NCBI RefSeq assembly: GCF_051014445.1
Contig: NC_135141.1
Location: forward strand, 5,208,001-5,272,000
Direction: 5' to 3'
Length of the DNA: 64,000 nt
Source: Colletes latitarsis
Taxonomy: Eukaryota; Arthropoda; Insecta; Hymenoptera; Colletidae
Shown here: piece after piece, positions 46,541-55,957 of the stretch
How positions within the stretch are numbered: position 1 is the first letter of the stretch
Layout of the letters: every line of letters starts with the position of its first letter
Notes under the pieces: generated by a model
Databases searched by the model: none
Told to the model about the DNA's origin: nothing
What the model saw: only the letters and a program-made list of their open reading frames with translations
Translations under genes and position numbers: made by a program

Positions 46541-49079
46541 AACCGATTGCAAGTTATCCTTGCGGCAGTGTACATATGGTCCATGTGCGATTTTTTTCAA
46601 GCGCCGGAATCTCTTCGTCCATGGCCTTCTTCCATTTGCTGGTGTCGTCACTGGATAATGCTTCAGTGTAGGTCATAGGCACCGTATCAGCCAAAAAAGC
46701 AATAGGTACGCCGTATTGGTCAGGTGCTTGTAACGTTCTTCTATTGTGCAGTTGCCTACCTTCCCGTGAATTTTCATTGGCGGCTACCTGCTCTATCTCT
46801 GGCAAAGCTGCGTTTTCTTCATTTCCATTGTTTTCCAGTTCTCATGTTTCGGCGACATCTTCCACAACAGGAGCTTGGTGTTCGGCTGCACCTTCTGGAG
46901 TAGGAATCGTCTCTCTTTCGTCTTCAATTCCGAACTTGATTATTGTATCGGTTTCGGCACGCGTTTCGGCACTGGGCAGGGCATTTTCGTTGAAGGTTAC
47001 GTCTCTGCTTATTGAAATTTTCTACAATTTATTATCCCAATGTCTATAATTAGTAGACTCCCCATCGTAACCGACGAATATGACCTGTCTGCTTTTTGGT
47101 TCGAATTTTTGCCGTCTTTCCTTCGCCACGTTCAGGTAAACTACGGATCCAAACACCTTTAAATGTTTTATATCAGGTTTGCGTTTAAACCACTTCTCGA
47201 ACGGAGTAATCGTCTCCCCTGGCTTTAGGATGGTCCGATTCAGCAGGTAGCACGCGATGTTTACTGCTTCTACCCATAATTTTTGATCCATGTTCTTTGC
47301 GTGAATCATAGAACGTGCACTTTCAATGAGCGTACGAATTTCGCGTTCAGCGCTACCATTCTGCTCATGAATGTATGGCGACGAGCATTCGCGGATTATA
47401 CCTTTTTCGTTCCTGTCTGCGTCGATACGAATGCCTCGAACTCCTTAAATTTGCTGAATACTTTTGATTTATGGCTCATGCAGTATACCTTCCTATAGCT
47501 GGTACTCTCGTCCTTAAACAGTAAAAAGAACCGCGTGTCGCTCGGTGAGTTTATGTTTACAGGGCCACAGCATCGATATGAATTTTCTCCCCTGGCCCGT
47601 AATTGTCTTCAACCCCGATGCTTGGATGCGGCCTTCGGGACTGTTTGCCCACAATGCATCTTTCACAAAAAACTTTGTCAAATTGTCCTTTTCAGTTCCA
47701 TGGATGCCGAGTTGTTCATACATATGTTTTGCGGCGCGCTCATTTACGTGCCCCATTCGCTCATGCCAAAGTTTTAATTTTTCCTGGCCATCTGCTAATT
47801 TCAGCGCTTTACAGTCAATGGGCACTTTCACTTTGAAACACATTTTGAACAGTTCTCCGTGCGGTATTCCACGTGCGGCGAGTTTTCCTTTACTATCGTG
47901 AATTTCACATTTGTTTTCAAATGAATGAAAAGAGTACCGTTTTTTGTTCACTGACCCTATAGAAAACAAACTACACTTTAGTTCAGGTACATAGAGCACA
48001 TCTTCTAATTCGCAATTGTATAGCACGCCCTCAAGCACTTCTTGGATTTTAATTGTTCCGGTGCCAGCCGCTAAGATGATGCGATCATCCGCTACTTTAA
48101 CCGCATGACCATTTGAATTCGGCTGCAATGCCGCAGAATAATCTTTGCGGAAAGTCATATGCATTCCGGCACCCGAATCCGCAATCCACACGTCACTGTC
48201 ACTTTCACTGGTGCATTTATATGTTGCAACAATGTCACACACCAACGCTGGCGCATTTCTCGCTGAACTGTCCGATGATTTTCCAGCTTGATTTTTTGGA
48301 CATTCACGTGCCCAGTGGCCTTTTTCTTTGCAGACTCCACACCCCGTTCGTTTTCTCAGCTCGATATCCTTCTTGGAGCGTTTCTTTTTCTTTGCGTCGT
48401 TCAGGGACGTCTTTTGAACACGAAGTGCGAGCGTCGACACTTCATCCTCAGCAAAACGCCTGTCTTCCTTGATCAGTCTGCTGATCAAGTTCGCTTTCGT
48501 TTTTTCCGTAGCAGGAGTGCATTTCCACGTGTGACGAAAAATGGAGAACTTCGCGGGTAAACAGCGCAGCAGTTTTGCCATGACAGCTTTGTCCGACGGT
48601 TCCTCACCCGCATCCTGCAGGCGTCTGCAGATGCTCTCCAGTATCTCCAAATGATCTGCAATGGGCTCCCCTTCATTAACGCGAAAATTATAGAACTGCT
48701 CCCAAGCAATTTGTGCAGCGTCTTCACTTGCATCTCCGTACAGGTCCCTCAGCTTGTTCTACATTTCTTTTGCAGTGGAGCAGTTGTACAAACTGCGGCG
48801 AAGATTTGGGGCGATTATACTCAGTATAATCATTTTTACCTGCGCTGATTTTTGACCGTGCACTTTGAGCTCCGATGCCTTGTCTTCTGCAGGTTTTACT
48901 ATTGTACCATCTACGAAACCAAGCAAGCCTTTTGCTTCTAGCGGAATCACTACTCCAGATTTCCACATGGAGTAGTAAGTGCCGTCCAGTTTCACGATTT
49001 CCTTTCCAACTTCTATGTCAGACATTGGGAAGAAATCACTTACACAATTGGTATCCAGTAAAAAAAAACCTTTATTCAC
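46541..49079 (-). pseudogene. Copia gag, protease, integrase half
   Basis: Minus strand from 49079: Gag beginning MNKGFFLLDTNCVSDFFPM, a TAG at about 48,757 after CSTAKEM, Gag continuing EILESICRRLQDAG with zinc knuckle CGVCKEKGHWAREC, protease VWIADSGAGMHMTF, the pre-integrase motif LKLWHERMGHVNERA, then integrase with stops near 47,514, and IFVGYDGESTNYRHWD. The linker ends LEKNRTWTICTLPQG, stop, LAIGCKW, where the I-type element entered. All parts share one frame, interrupted by several nonsense codons. Confidence 0.9.
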
Positions 49080-49123
49080 CTAGCCAGCGTGGCTTATCAA
49101 CAAACAAATTCTTTCTAGCAGGA

Positions 49124-49149
49124 GCAGTGGAAGCGTGCTGGGCCCATAA
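49124..49149 (-). promoter_or_regulatory. Copia primer-binding site, initiator tRNA-Met 5'-half type
   Basis: The plus strand here reads like insect initiator tRNA-Met from the D-loop to the anticodon, including GGAAGCGTGCTGGGCCCATA. The element RNA (minus strand) is therefore complementary to that tRNA half. Drosophila copia is known to prime with a 5' half-fragment of this tRNA. It lies five bases from the 5' LTR edge at 49155, the expected place. It is not a tRNA gene because the 3' half is absent. Confidence 0.85.
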
Positions 49150-49154
49150 ACTAT

Positions 49155-49445
49155 TAAGGATCTATCATTGAGATAGATTTCCCCAATCGCTTATAGCAGA
49201 AAGAAGAAAAAATATTTTGTTGAAACGGGATAAGGTGTAAGACACGGTGGCGACAAAATATATGGAAGATTTTTCCCCACGGTCAGGGCAATCGCACAAC
49301 TAACTTCAAACCAAGAAAAATCCCAGCTATATATGCGTCGCCAAATGGTCGGCAGACCTATTGCTTTTATGACATGACCGGGGCCGACGCCAAACAGAGA
49401 AAAATCGCGAAGATTCGGAAATACAAAATATATCTATTCTCAACA
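49155..49445 (-). repeat. Copia 5' LTR
   Basis: A 291-bp copy starting TGTTGAGAATAGATATA on the minus strand and ending GATAGATCCTTA. The terminal CA is mutated to TA. About 34 differences from the 3' LTR. It abuts satellite at 49446. Confidence 0.93.
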
Positions 49446-49975
49446 GCTGGTAAGCAAGCAGTAAGGTAGAAAGCAAGCAGCAATCTAGTAAGCAAGCGGT
49501 ACGCAAGAATGCAAGCAGTGAGCTAGTAAGTGTGCAGGGAGCTAGCAAGGAAGCAGTATGCTAGTAAGGAAGTAGTAAGCTCGTAAGTAAGCAGAAAGCT
49601 AGTATGCAAGCAGTCAGACAGTAGGCGAGCAAGGAGCTAGTAACAAAGCAGTATCCTAGTAAACACGTGGTAAGCTAGTAAGCAAGCAGTGGCCAGAAAG
49701 CAAGCAGCAGGCTAGTAAGCAAGCAGTAAGCGAGTAAGCTTGCTGTAAGCTAGTAAGCAAGCAGCAGGTTGGTCAGAAAGCAGTTAGTTAGTAAGCAAGC
49801 AGTAAGCATGTATGCAAGCAGAATTCTAGTAGGCAAGCAGTGAGCTTGTAAGCGGGCAGGGAGCTAGTAACTAAGCAGTAAGCTAGTAAGAAAGAAGTTA
49901 GCTATTGAGCAAGCAGTAAACTAACAAGCAAGCAGTAAGCTAGTAAGTAACCAGTAAGCAAGTAGGTAAGCAGTA
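49446..49975 (+). repeat. 19-bp satellite, block 8
   Basis: Plus-polarity units between the copia 5' LTR and the full-length R1-clade element. It ends with AGTAGGTAAGCAGTA (49961-49975), the left target copy of that element. Confidence 0.95.
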
Positions 49976-50359
49976 TCCCTCAGGGGCTGCCAGCCTTTCA
50001 GCTGCAGTACGGGCTTAACGAACCCGGGGTACCCGAGTCATACACACACCGTAAGCCTCCTGTTGGTCGTCACAACGACCCATTCACAATTCCCTATTGG
50101 TTTTGTGAATGGTACGTGACGGCAGGAGGAACGGGGGTCTTGGCTTAACCGCCTGGGCCACGAGTATGGCGACTCTATAAAATCGCCCTCCAATCCTAAG
50201 CTATGGTGCGCGGCGATGGGATGCATGGTTGGGGGAGAAGGCCCGATCCCAAGCGACCACCTCCGGGGAACCTGCCGAACCCCCGGAGTATTAGGCTTAC
50301 CCGGGTAAGGCGGCTCTGCCCGGGTGGACCTTTATTTCCGACCATCTCGTGGGACTATT
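49976..50359 (+). promoter_or_regulatory. 5' UTR with long stem-loop
   Basis: Preserved in full because this copy is not truncated; it would hold an internal promoter. A composite stem spans 50056-50129: CCTCCTG with CAGGAGG, CGTCA with TGACG, and CCATTCACAA (50080-50089) with TTGTGAATGG (50103-50112). The extreme 5' end also folds (CCCTCAGGG). Functions are inferred. Confidence 0.7.
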
Positions 50360-52237
50360 ATGGACACAGAAAATAAAATGGGGATGGGGCGGGTTTTGTC
50401 GGTTGGGGAGGACGGAGACGGGGTTGGGGTTAGGGTGGCGGCGCTCGCGCCCCACTCAGCGCCAGATCCGGCTTCGTGGAGGGTGGAGGAGGACGACGAG
50501 ACGGCGTCGGTCTCGTCCTTCTCCTCCAGCACGAGCCACATAGGCTCTAAGAGGAAGAGGACGGGGCAGGCCGTCGTCGAGGTGGGCGGGGCGATGAGCC
50601 CGTCGGTGAGGCTGAGTTGCCTCAGGGACGAGGTGACCGAGGAGATATCGGAGAGGATCTCCTCGTCCCTGAGGCGGGTGGAGAAAGTCGCCGCTGCCTG
50701 CGCCTTTAAGGGGCAGAAAAGCGGTGGCGCGGAGGCCCTGAAGGCCGCGGCGGAGGAAATGAGGGAGGCGGCGCGGGAGCTCAGAGGGCGGAACGCCCGT
50801 CTGCAGCTCCTGTTGGAGGAGGAGCGACAGGGGAGGAGGAGGGCAGAGGCGCTGTGGAACAGCGCGGCCCTCCCTCCCATCCTCCCTCCTCCTCCACCGC
50901 CGCGTCCCTCGGCGGAGGTAAATAAGCGGAGTGCGGCGGCAGTGGTGCGGGGCACCGCGGGCCCCTCCACCCGCACTCCGCCCGTGAAGAAGTCCCCGTC
51001 CTCCTCAGAAGACGATCTTCTGAGGAGGATTGGGGACATGATTGATGGCAAGCTGGCCGCCTTCCGGGAGGAGCTCCTCGCCGGAAGAGCGGTCAGCAGG
51101 AAGGCGGTGCCTCCCCGACCTGTTCCGGTACAGTCGGGGAAGGCAAAGAAGGGCGGAGTGAAGGCTCCGCCCAGCGTTGCGGCACCAGGGCCCCGGGTCG
51201 CGACCCCCAAGGGGGGTGGTGTACCCGTGGTCGCGGTGGTCGCGTCCTCCACAGCACCCTCCCAAGGGGGGGTGGCGTGGAGTGAGGTGGTGGGGCGGAA
51301 GGCGAAGCGGGCGGCGAGGAAGGCCTCGCAACCGCAGCCTCCGCCTCCGCCGCCGGCGGCCAAGGTAAAGGCCGCGAAGGTCGGGAAGGCACGACCAGGT
51401 CGTCCCCCAAAAACGGCAGCGGTGACGCTGACCGTTGCGCAGGGGGGCGACCTGACCCTCGCGGAGGCGATGCGGCTCGCCAGGGAGAATATCTCCCTGG
51501 AAGAGCTGGGCATCGCCTCCGTGAGGGCGAAGAGGGCCATGACCGGGGGTCTCTTGCTAGAGATCCCCGGTGCAGAAGGCGGCGCGAAGGCGGATCGTCT
51601 CGCCCAGAGGCTCCGGGAGCAGCTGGGCGAGCGAGGTGTCCGGGTCGCCCGGCCCACGAAGCGCACGGAGATGCGCGTTTGTGGGCTGGACGACTCGGTC
51701 AGCGCACAGGATGTGTCCCGTGCCCTTGCGAGGGCGGGGGACTGTCCTGTGGAGGACCTGCGGATCGGAGAGATCCGCAGGTCGCCCTCCGGCCTCGGGT
51801 CGGTGTGGGCCCGGTGCCCCCTCTCCGCCGCCCGTAAGGTGGCGGAATCCGGGAGGGTGTTGGTGGGGTGGGTTTCGGCGCGAGTGGAAATCCTCGCGCC
51901 GCGCCCGCTCCAGTGTCACCGCTGCCTCGAATTGGGGCACGTGAGGCAGTGGTGCACCTCGCCGGTGGACCGCAGCGGTCAGTGTTACCGCTGCGGTGCC
52001 AAAGAGCACCGTGCGGGCCAGTGCTCGGCGGCCCCCCACTGCCCGCTGTGTGCGGACATGGGTAGGCCAGCCGATCACAGGGTGGGGAGCAAGAAGTGCT
52101 CCCCCCCCTCCCGGAAGGAGAGGAAGAGGCGGGCTGCACCGGCTCCGGTGCCGAGGGCGGTGGCATCGTCCTCCATGGAGGTGGACGGTGCTACGGGGAC
52201 GGACGGCCGGGAGGAGGCTGGCGCGGCCATTAATTAA
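50360..52237 (+). CDS. ORF1, Gag-like protein with three zinc knuckles
   Basis: I place the start at the ATG at 50360 (MDTENKMGMGRV); the same frame is open upstream only from a GTG. The 625-residue protein has a Ser/acidic N-terminus, a charged helical and probably coiled-coil stretch at about 130-170, a Pro/Lys-rich middle, a conserved region starting near MRVCGLDDSVSAQDV, and three CCHC-type knuckles starting at C519, C542 and C561. R1-clade ORF1 proteins bind element RNA and, in TRAS/SART, direct it to nuclear targets. Its TAA (52235-52237) overlaps the ORF2 ATG as TAATG, suggesting translational coupling. Confidence 0.93.
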   Translation: MDTENKMGMGRVLSVGEDGDGVGVRVAALAPHSAPDPASWRVEEDDETASVSSFSSSTSHIGSKRKRTGQAVVEVGGAMSPSVRLSCLRDEVTEEISERISSSLRRVEKVAAACAFKGQKSGGAEALKAAAEEMREAARELRGRNARLQLLLEEERQGRRRAEALWNSAALPPILPPPPPPRPSAEVNKRSAAAVVRGTAGPSTRTPPVKKSPSSSEDDLLRRIGDMIDGKLAAFREELLAGRAVSRKAVPPRPVPVQSGKAKKGGVKAPPSVAAPGPRVATPKGGGVPVVAVVASSTAPSQGGVAWSEVVGRKAKRAARKASQPQPPPPPPAAKVKAAKVGKARPGRPPKTAAVTLTVAQGGDLTLAEAMRLARENISLEELGIASVRAKRAMTGGLLLEIPGAEGGAKADRLAQRLREQLGERGVRVARPTKRTEMRVCGLDDSVSAQDVSRALARAGDCPVEDLRIGEIRRSPSGLGSVWARCPLSAARKVAESGRVLVGWVSARVEILAPRPLQCHRCLELGHVRQWCTSPVDRSGQCYRCGAKEHRAGQCSAAPHCPLCADMGRPADHRVGSKKCSPPSRKERKRRAAPAPVPRAVASSSMEVDGATGTDGREEAGAAIN

Positions 52238-55200
52238 TGCCGCCCCGCCTCCTCCTCCAGGCCAACCTCAACCACTGCCGCGCGGCACAGGACTTGATGT
52301 CCCAAGTCCTCGCGGAGTGGGGGGTTGGCCTGGCGGTCGCCGCCGAGCCGTACCGCGTCCCTGATCACCCTCATTGGGTGGGCGACGCGGACGGCTTGGT
52401 GGCGACGGTATGGGGAGGGGGCGATGGGTCCCCACCGTTCTCCTTGTTGGAGCGCGGTCGGGGATTCGTCGCCGTGGACTGGGGGGGAGTCGCTGTGGTG
52501 GGGTGCTACATTTCGCCCCGTAGCGGTCACGCTGCGTTCGAGCTGTACTTGGCCGAGGTCGCGGCATGCGTGCAGCGCTACGCGGCCCGGCCGGTGCTGG
52601 TCCTGGGGGACTTTAATGCCAAGTCGGTGGCTTGGGGATCCCCCAGGACCTCCGTTCGCGGCGGGATCCTGGGCGATTGGGCGGCGGGGCTCGACCTCCG
52701 GGTATTGAACCGGGGGTCGGAGCACACATGCGTGCGGCGATATGGGGGGTCCATCGTGGATGTTGGATTCGCGACCCCCAACGCCGTGCGCATGGTGTCG
52801 GGTTGGCACGTGGTCGCGGGGGCAGAGACACTCTCCGATCACCGGTACATCCGGATGGAGGTCTCTGCCGCCGCGAGTGCATCCCGACACGGCCGCCTGC
52901 GTGGCACCCCACCACGCCGCTGGGCGCTTCGGCGCCTGGACAAGGACGCCCTGATGGCAGCTGCCCTCGCTGCAACTTGGCCGCAGGGAGCGGCCGAGTT
53001 GCCGAGCATAGAGGAGGAGGTCGCCCGGCTCGGAGCATTGGTCGCGGGTATTTGCGACGCGGCGATGCCTCGGGTCGGGCGGGCTTCTCCTCGCCGGGCG
53101 GTGTACTGGTGGTCGGACGCGATCGCGGAGTTGCGAGTCGAACCTGTCCGCGCCCGACGCCAGTACACCCGCGCGCGCCGTCGTCAACGTACAGGCGACG
53201 GCGTGGCGCGAGCGAGGGCAGCGGATGACCTGTATGGAGCATACCGCGTGGCGCGGGTTGCTCTGCAGGTCGCCATCAAACGGGCCAAGACCCAGGCATG
53301 GAAGGAGCTCCTCCAGACCCTTGATGACGATCCATGGGGGCGCCCATATAAGGTGGTGCTGAATAAGCTCCGCCCGTGGGCGCCCCCCGTCACCGAGGGT
53401 CTTGACCCCCGGCTGCTGGAGGACGTGGTCAATACACTCTTCCCAATTGGGGAGAGGGGACCGCGTCCTCCGGCGGCGGCGGCTGTCCCAGTGGAGTGGA
53501 CGGCCGAGCTGGGGGTCACGCTGGAGGAGCTGGCAGCGGCCATCAGACGGCTCGGGGTTCGTAACACGGCCCCGGGTCCGGATGGTGTGCCCGGCCGGGT
53601 TTGGGTCTTGACCCAGGGCGTCCTTGGGGCCGACCTCAGGCGGTTGTTCGACCGCTGCCTGAGGGACGGGCGATTCCCCCCCAGTTGGAAGGTGGCGAGG
53701 ATGGTCCTCCTCCGGAAGGAGGGTCGGCCCGCGGAGTCTCCCTCCGCATACCGGCCCATTTGTCTCCTCGACGAGGTGGGCAAGCTCTTCGAGCGTGTGA
53801 TTGCTGCCCGCCTCGTCGAGCACCTGTCGCGGGGTGATCCCGGTCTGGCCGACTGCCAGTTCGGTTTCCGGGGGGGCCGATCGACTATCGACGCGATAGG
53901 TCGTGTGAGGGCCCTCTCGGAGGCGGCCGTCTCCCGGGGAGGGGTGGCATTGGCAATATCCTTGGATATTGCCAATGCCTTTAACACCCTCCCCTGGGAA
54001 GAGATAAGGAGGGGACTCGAATATCATCGAGTCCCCCCTTGTCTCAGGGCGGTCGTCGGGGATTATCTCCGCGGCAGGTGGATCGAGTATCCGGGCCGGG
54101 ATGGTGATATGCGGAGGGAGGTGTACTGCGGTGTTCCGCAGGGGTCGGTCCTCGGGCCACTCCTGTGGAACATCGCGTACGACTCGGTGTTGCGGGCCGG
54201 CCTCCCCGACGGCGTCAGCACGGTGTGTTATGCGGATGACACACTGGTGCTGGCCGTCGGGGCGCACTGGGGGAGGGCCATGCGTCGCGCGGAGGAGGGG
54301 TCGCAACGCGTCGTCGACCGGATCATGGGGATGGGAATGACGGTGGCGGTCCATAAGACCGAGGTGATTGCGTTTCATTCACCTCGGCAGGATCCGCCAC
54401 CCCCTCTGATTCGGGTGGGTGGGGCTGACATCGAGGTGAAGCCCCAGATCAGGTATCTAGGGCTGATCCTCGATAGCCACTGGCGTTTCGAGAAGCATTT
54501 CCGCTGCCTGGTCCCCCGGTTGGAAAGGATGGTTGCGGCTCTGGGCCGGATCCTGCCCAACCTGGGGGGCCCGGCGGGCCGAGTTCGTCGCCTCTATGTG
54601 GCAATGGTCCAGTCGGTGGCCCTATACGGGGCCCCCGTCTGGGCGGACGACCTGGCTGCCTCCCGGCGCAGCATGACTATGCTGCGTCGGGTGCAGAGGC
54701 GCGTGGCGCTCAGGGTCGTCCGCGGGTATCGGACCATGTCACATGAGGCGGCGACGGTTCTAGCGGGGATGCCGCCCATGGACCTGCTCGCGCGGTCGCA
54801 CGCGGTGATGTACCGGCACCGCGTCGACCGACGCGCGGGGGTGGGGGCGGTCCCGGGCGGGCAGGAACCTGCTTGGGGCGATTTGAAGCGCCAGGCCCGG
54901 CAGTCCGTGTTGCTCGCGTGGCAGGAGCGGCTGGCTCTGCCAACCGCGGGGCACCGGACTGTCGGGGCTGTTCGGCCACTCCTGAAGGAGTGGCTGGACA
55001 GAGGCCATGGCAGCCTCACCTACCGGCTGGCACAGGTATTTTCCGGGCATGGCAGCTTCGGAAGATACCTGTGCCGGATAGGGAAGGAGCCGACGGCGCG
55101 TTGCTGCCACTGCGACGCTGAGCAGGACACGGCGGATCATACCCTGGAGGTATGCCCCGCGTGGGAGGGGGAGCGCCGTGTCCTGGTCGGCGTCGTCGGG

Positions 55201-55419
55201 CGGGATGTCTCGCTGCCGGGCGTGGTGCGCGCCATGCTCGGCAGCGAAGAGAAGTGGAGGGCCGTGGCCTCCTTCTGCGAGAACGTAATGTTGCAGAAGG
55301 AGGCCGCGGGGAGGGAGCGCGAGCTTCAGCGGCGCACTGAAGCTCGCGCTCGTGCGGTGGCCCGAGGTCGTCGCCCGGTCGCGAGGCGTCGCGGGCGGCC
55401 GCCTCGGCGTGGCGGATGA
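52237..55419 (+). CDS. ORF2, endonuclease-reverse transcriptase
   Basis: 1,060 residues, uninterrupted. APE-type endonuclease in residues 1 to about 225: N10 (LQANLNH), E37 (AAEPY), the GDFNAK block and SDHRYI near its end. RT: YRPICLLDEVGKLFE near 505, FRGGRST near 543, LDIANAFNTLPW near 577, VPQGSVLGPLLW near 633 and the catalytic YADD at 665-668. A C-terminal finger uses C956, C959, H968 and C973. It would nick satellite DNA and copy its own RNA there. Strong GC bias creates long antisense frames, which are not genes. Confidence 0.96.
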   Translation: MPPRLLLQANLNHCRAAQDLMSQVLAEWGVGLAVAAEPYRVPDHPHWVGDADGLVATVWGGGDGSPPFSLLERGRGFVAVDWGGVAVVGCYISPRSGHAAFELYLAEVAACVQRYAARPVLVLGDFNAKSVAWGSPRTSVRGGILGDWAAGLDLRVLNRGSEHTCVRRYGGSIVDVGFATPNAVRMVSGWHVVAGAETLSDHRYIRMEVSAAASASRHGRLRGTPPRRWALRRLDKDALMAAALAATWPQGAAELPSIEEEVARLGALVAGICDAAMPRVGRASPRRAVYWWSDAIAELRVEPVRARRQYTRARRRQRTGDGVARARAADDLYGAYRVARVALQVAIKRAKTQAWKELLQTLDDDPWGRPYKVVLNKLRPWAPPVTEGLDPRLLEDVVNTLFPIGERGPRPPAAAAVPVEWTAELGVTLEELAAAIRRLGVRNTAPGPDGVPGRVWVLTQGVLGADLRRLFDRCLRDGRFPPSWKVARMVLLRKEGRPAESPSAYRPICLLDEVGKLFERVIAARLVEHLSRGDPGLADCQFGFRGGRSTIDAIGRVRALSEAAVSRGGVALAISLDIANAFNTLPWEEIRRGLEYHRVPPCLRAVVGDYLRGRWIEYPGRDGDMRREVYCGVPQGSVLGPLLWNIAYDSVLRAGLPDGVSTVCYADDTLVLAVGAHWGRAMRRAEEGSQRVVDRIMGMGMTVAVHKTEVIAFHSPRQDPPPPLIRVGGADIEVKPQIRYLGLILDSHWRFEKHFRCLVPRLERMVAALGRILPNLGGPAGRVRRLYVAMVQSVALYGAPVWADDLAASRRSMTMLRRVQRRVALRVVRGYRTMSHEAATVLAGMPPMDLLARSHAVMYRHRVDRRAGVGAVPGGQEPAWGDLKRQARQSVLLAWQERLALPTAGHRTVGAVRPLLKEWLDRGHGSLTYRLAQVFSGHGSFGRYLCRIGKEPTARCCHCDAEQDTADHTLEVCPAWEGERRVLVGVVGRDVSLPGVVRAMLGSEEKWRAVASFCENVMLQKEAAGRERELQRRTEARARAVARGRRPVARRRGRPPRRGG

Positions 55420-55935
55420 CCTAGGCTGGGAGGGGGGTTCTGAGGGGACCCTCCTCCCGCCAGGCGGCGCCGGGTCGGACCGGTTGGGGGTAGGAGTGCC
55501 TCCCCCTACCGGTCCGACGCAAGGGGAGGCACCCTCGGCGGTCTGGTGCGGCCATGAACGCCCGGCCGCCGAGGGGTGGAAACGGGGTCGCGGGCGGTTG
55601 CGAGTTGGGGCTCGCAGCCGCCACTAAACGCGGCCCCGGGACGGATAGCGGCGGGATGGAGTGGCCCCGTCCCGCCGCTATGAGGCAGTGTGTCTACTGG
55701 GGGGACCGATTGTCCCCCCGGGGGATGGGCGCGAAAGCGCGGGCACGGGGAGGATACCGGAAGAATGCTTCGAGCGATTCCCGGTATCCTCCCAAAGCGT
55801 GCCGAAGGGTCACCGTGGGGTTTTTAGTGGGTAGGTCCCGCGCCTGTCGTTGTACGGGCGCGGGGAATCCCACACACCCCTCCCACCTCTCCCCAAGGAG
55901 GTGGGAGGGAGTCTTTCGAAGATTTTCCCCACGAC
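55420..55935 (+). promoter_or_regulatory. 3' UTR with five hairpins, conserved among copies
   Basis: Inverted repeats in order: GTCGGACCGG/CCGGTCCGAC (55474-55483, 55509-55518); TAGCGGCGGGA/TCCCGCCGCTA (55646-55656, 55670-55680); GGAGGATACCGG/CCGGTATCCTCC (55749-55760, 55781-55792); CCCGCGCC with the GGCGCGGG run (55837-55844, 55856-55864); CCCTCCCACCT/AGGTGGGAGGG (55878-55888, 55899-55909). The last three recur next to the poly(A) in most copies. Such 3' structure is the usual RT recognition signal in site-specific non-LTR elements; that role is inferred here. Confidence 0.8.
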
Positions 55936-55957
55936 AAAAAAAAAAAAAAAAAAAAAA

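Larger units (their letters stand above)
30350..49445 (-). mobile_element. Ty1/copia LTR retrotransposon split by nested insertions
   Basis: Two 291-bp LTRs (30350-30640 and 49155-49445) bracket a minus-strand copia gag-pol. The gag-to-integrase half lies at 46541-49079 and the RT-RNase H half at 30648-32050. Removing 32051-46540 (14,490 bp, divisible by three) joins the halves in one frame at the KWVF motif. LTRs differ at roughly 34 of 291 positions (about 12%), making this the oldest layer of the nest. Several stops occur. No clear duplication of satellite target is seen. Confidence 0.93.
49976..55957 (+). mobile_element. Full-length R1-clade non-LTR retrotransposon, apparently intact
   Basis: A 5.98-kb element with a 384-bp 5' UTR, ORF1, ORF2 overlapping by one base, a 516-bp 3' UTR and a 22-nt poly(A). 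The perfect target duplication AGTAGGTAAGCAGTA at 49961-49975 and 55957-55971 defines both ends; its first A is shared with the tail. No stop or frameshift in either ORF. The endonuclease start (NLNHCRAAQD), AEPY motif and absence of RNase H match the R1 clade, which includes rDNA-specific R1 and telomere-specific TRAS and SART. Truncated relatives at 3302, 6533, 18701, 38396, 56656 and 60250. Confidence 0.96.

Noticed and set aside
49124..49149. Possible tRNA gene (initiator Met)
   Set aside because: Only the 5' half is present, without the T arm or acceptor 3' strand, and it sits beside a copia LTR where a primer-binding site is expected.
49976..50060. HDV-like self-cleaving ribozyme at the 5' end of the R1-clade element
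   Set aside because: The 5' end folds (CCCTCAGGG), but I could not fit the double pseudoknot by eye. Left as a test, not a claim.
52234..54378. 714-codon open frame antisense to R1-clade ORF2, and a 444-codon frame antisense to ORF1 (50332-51666)
   Set aside because: GC-rich coding DNA suppresses antisense stops. The sense frames have full domain series, while the antisense frames match no family and shift with each copy.
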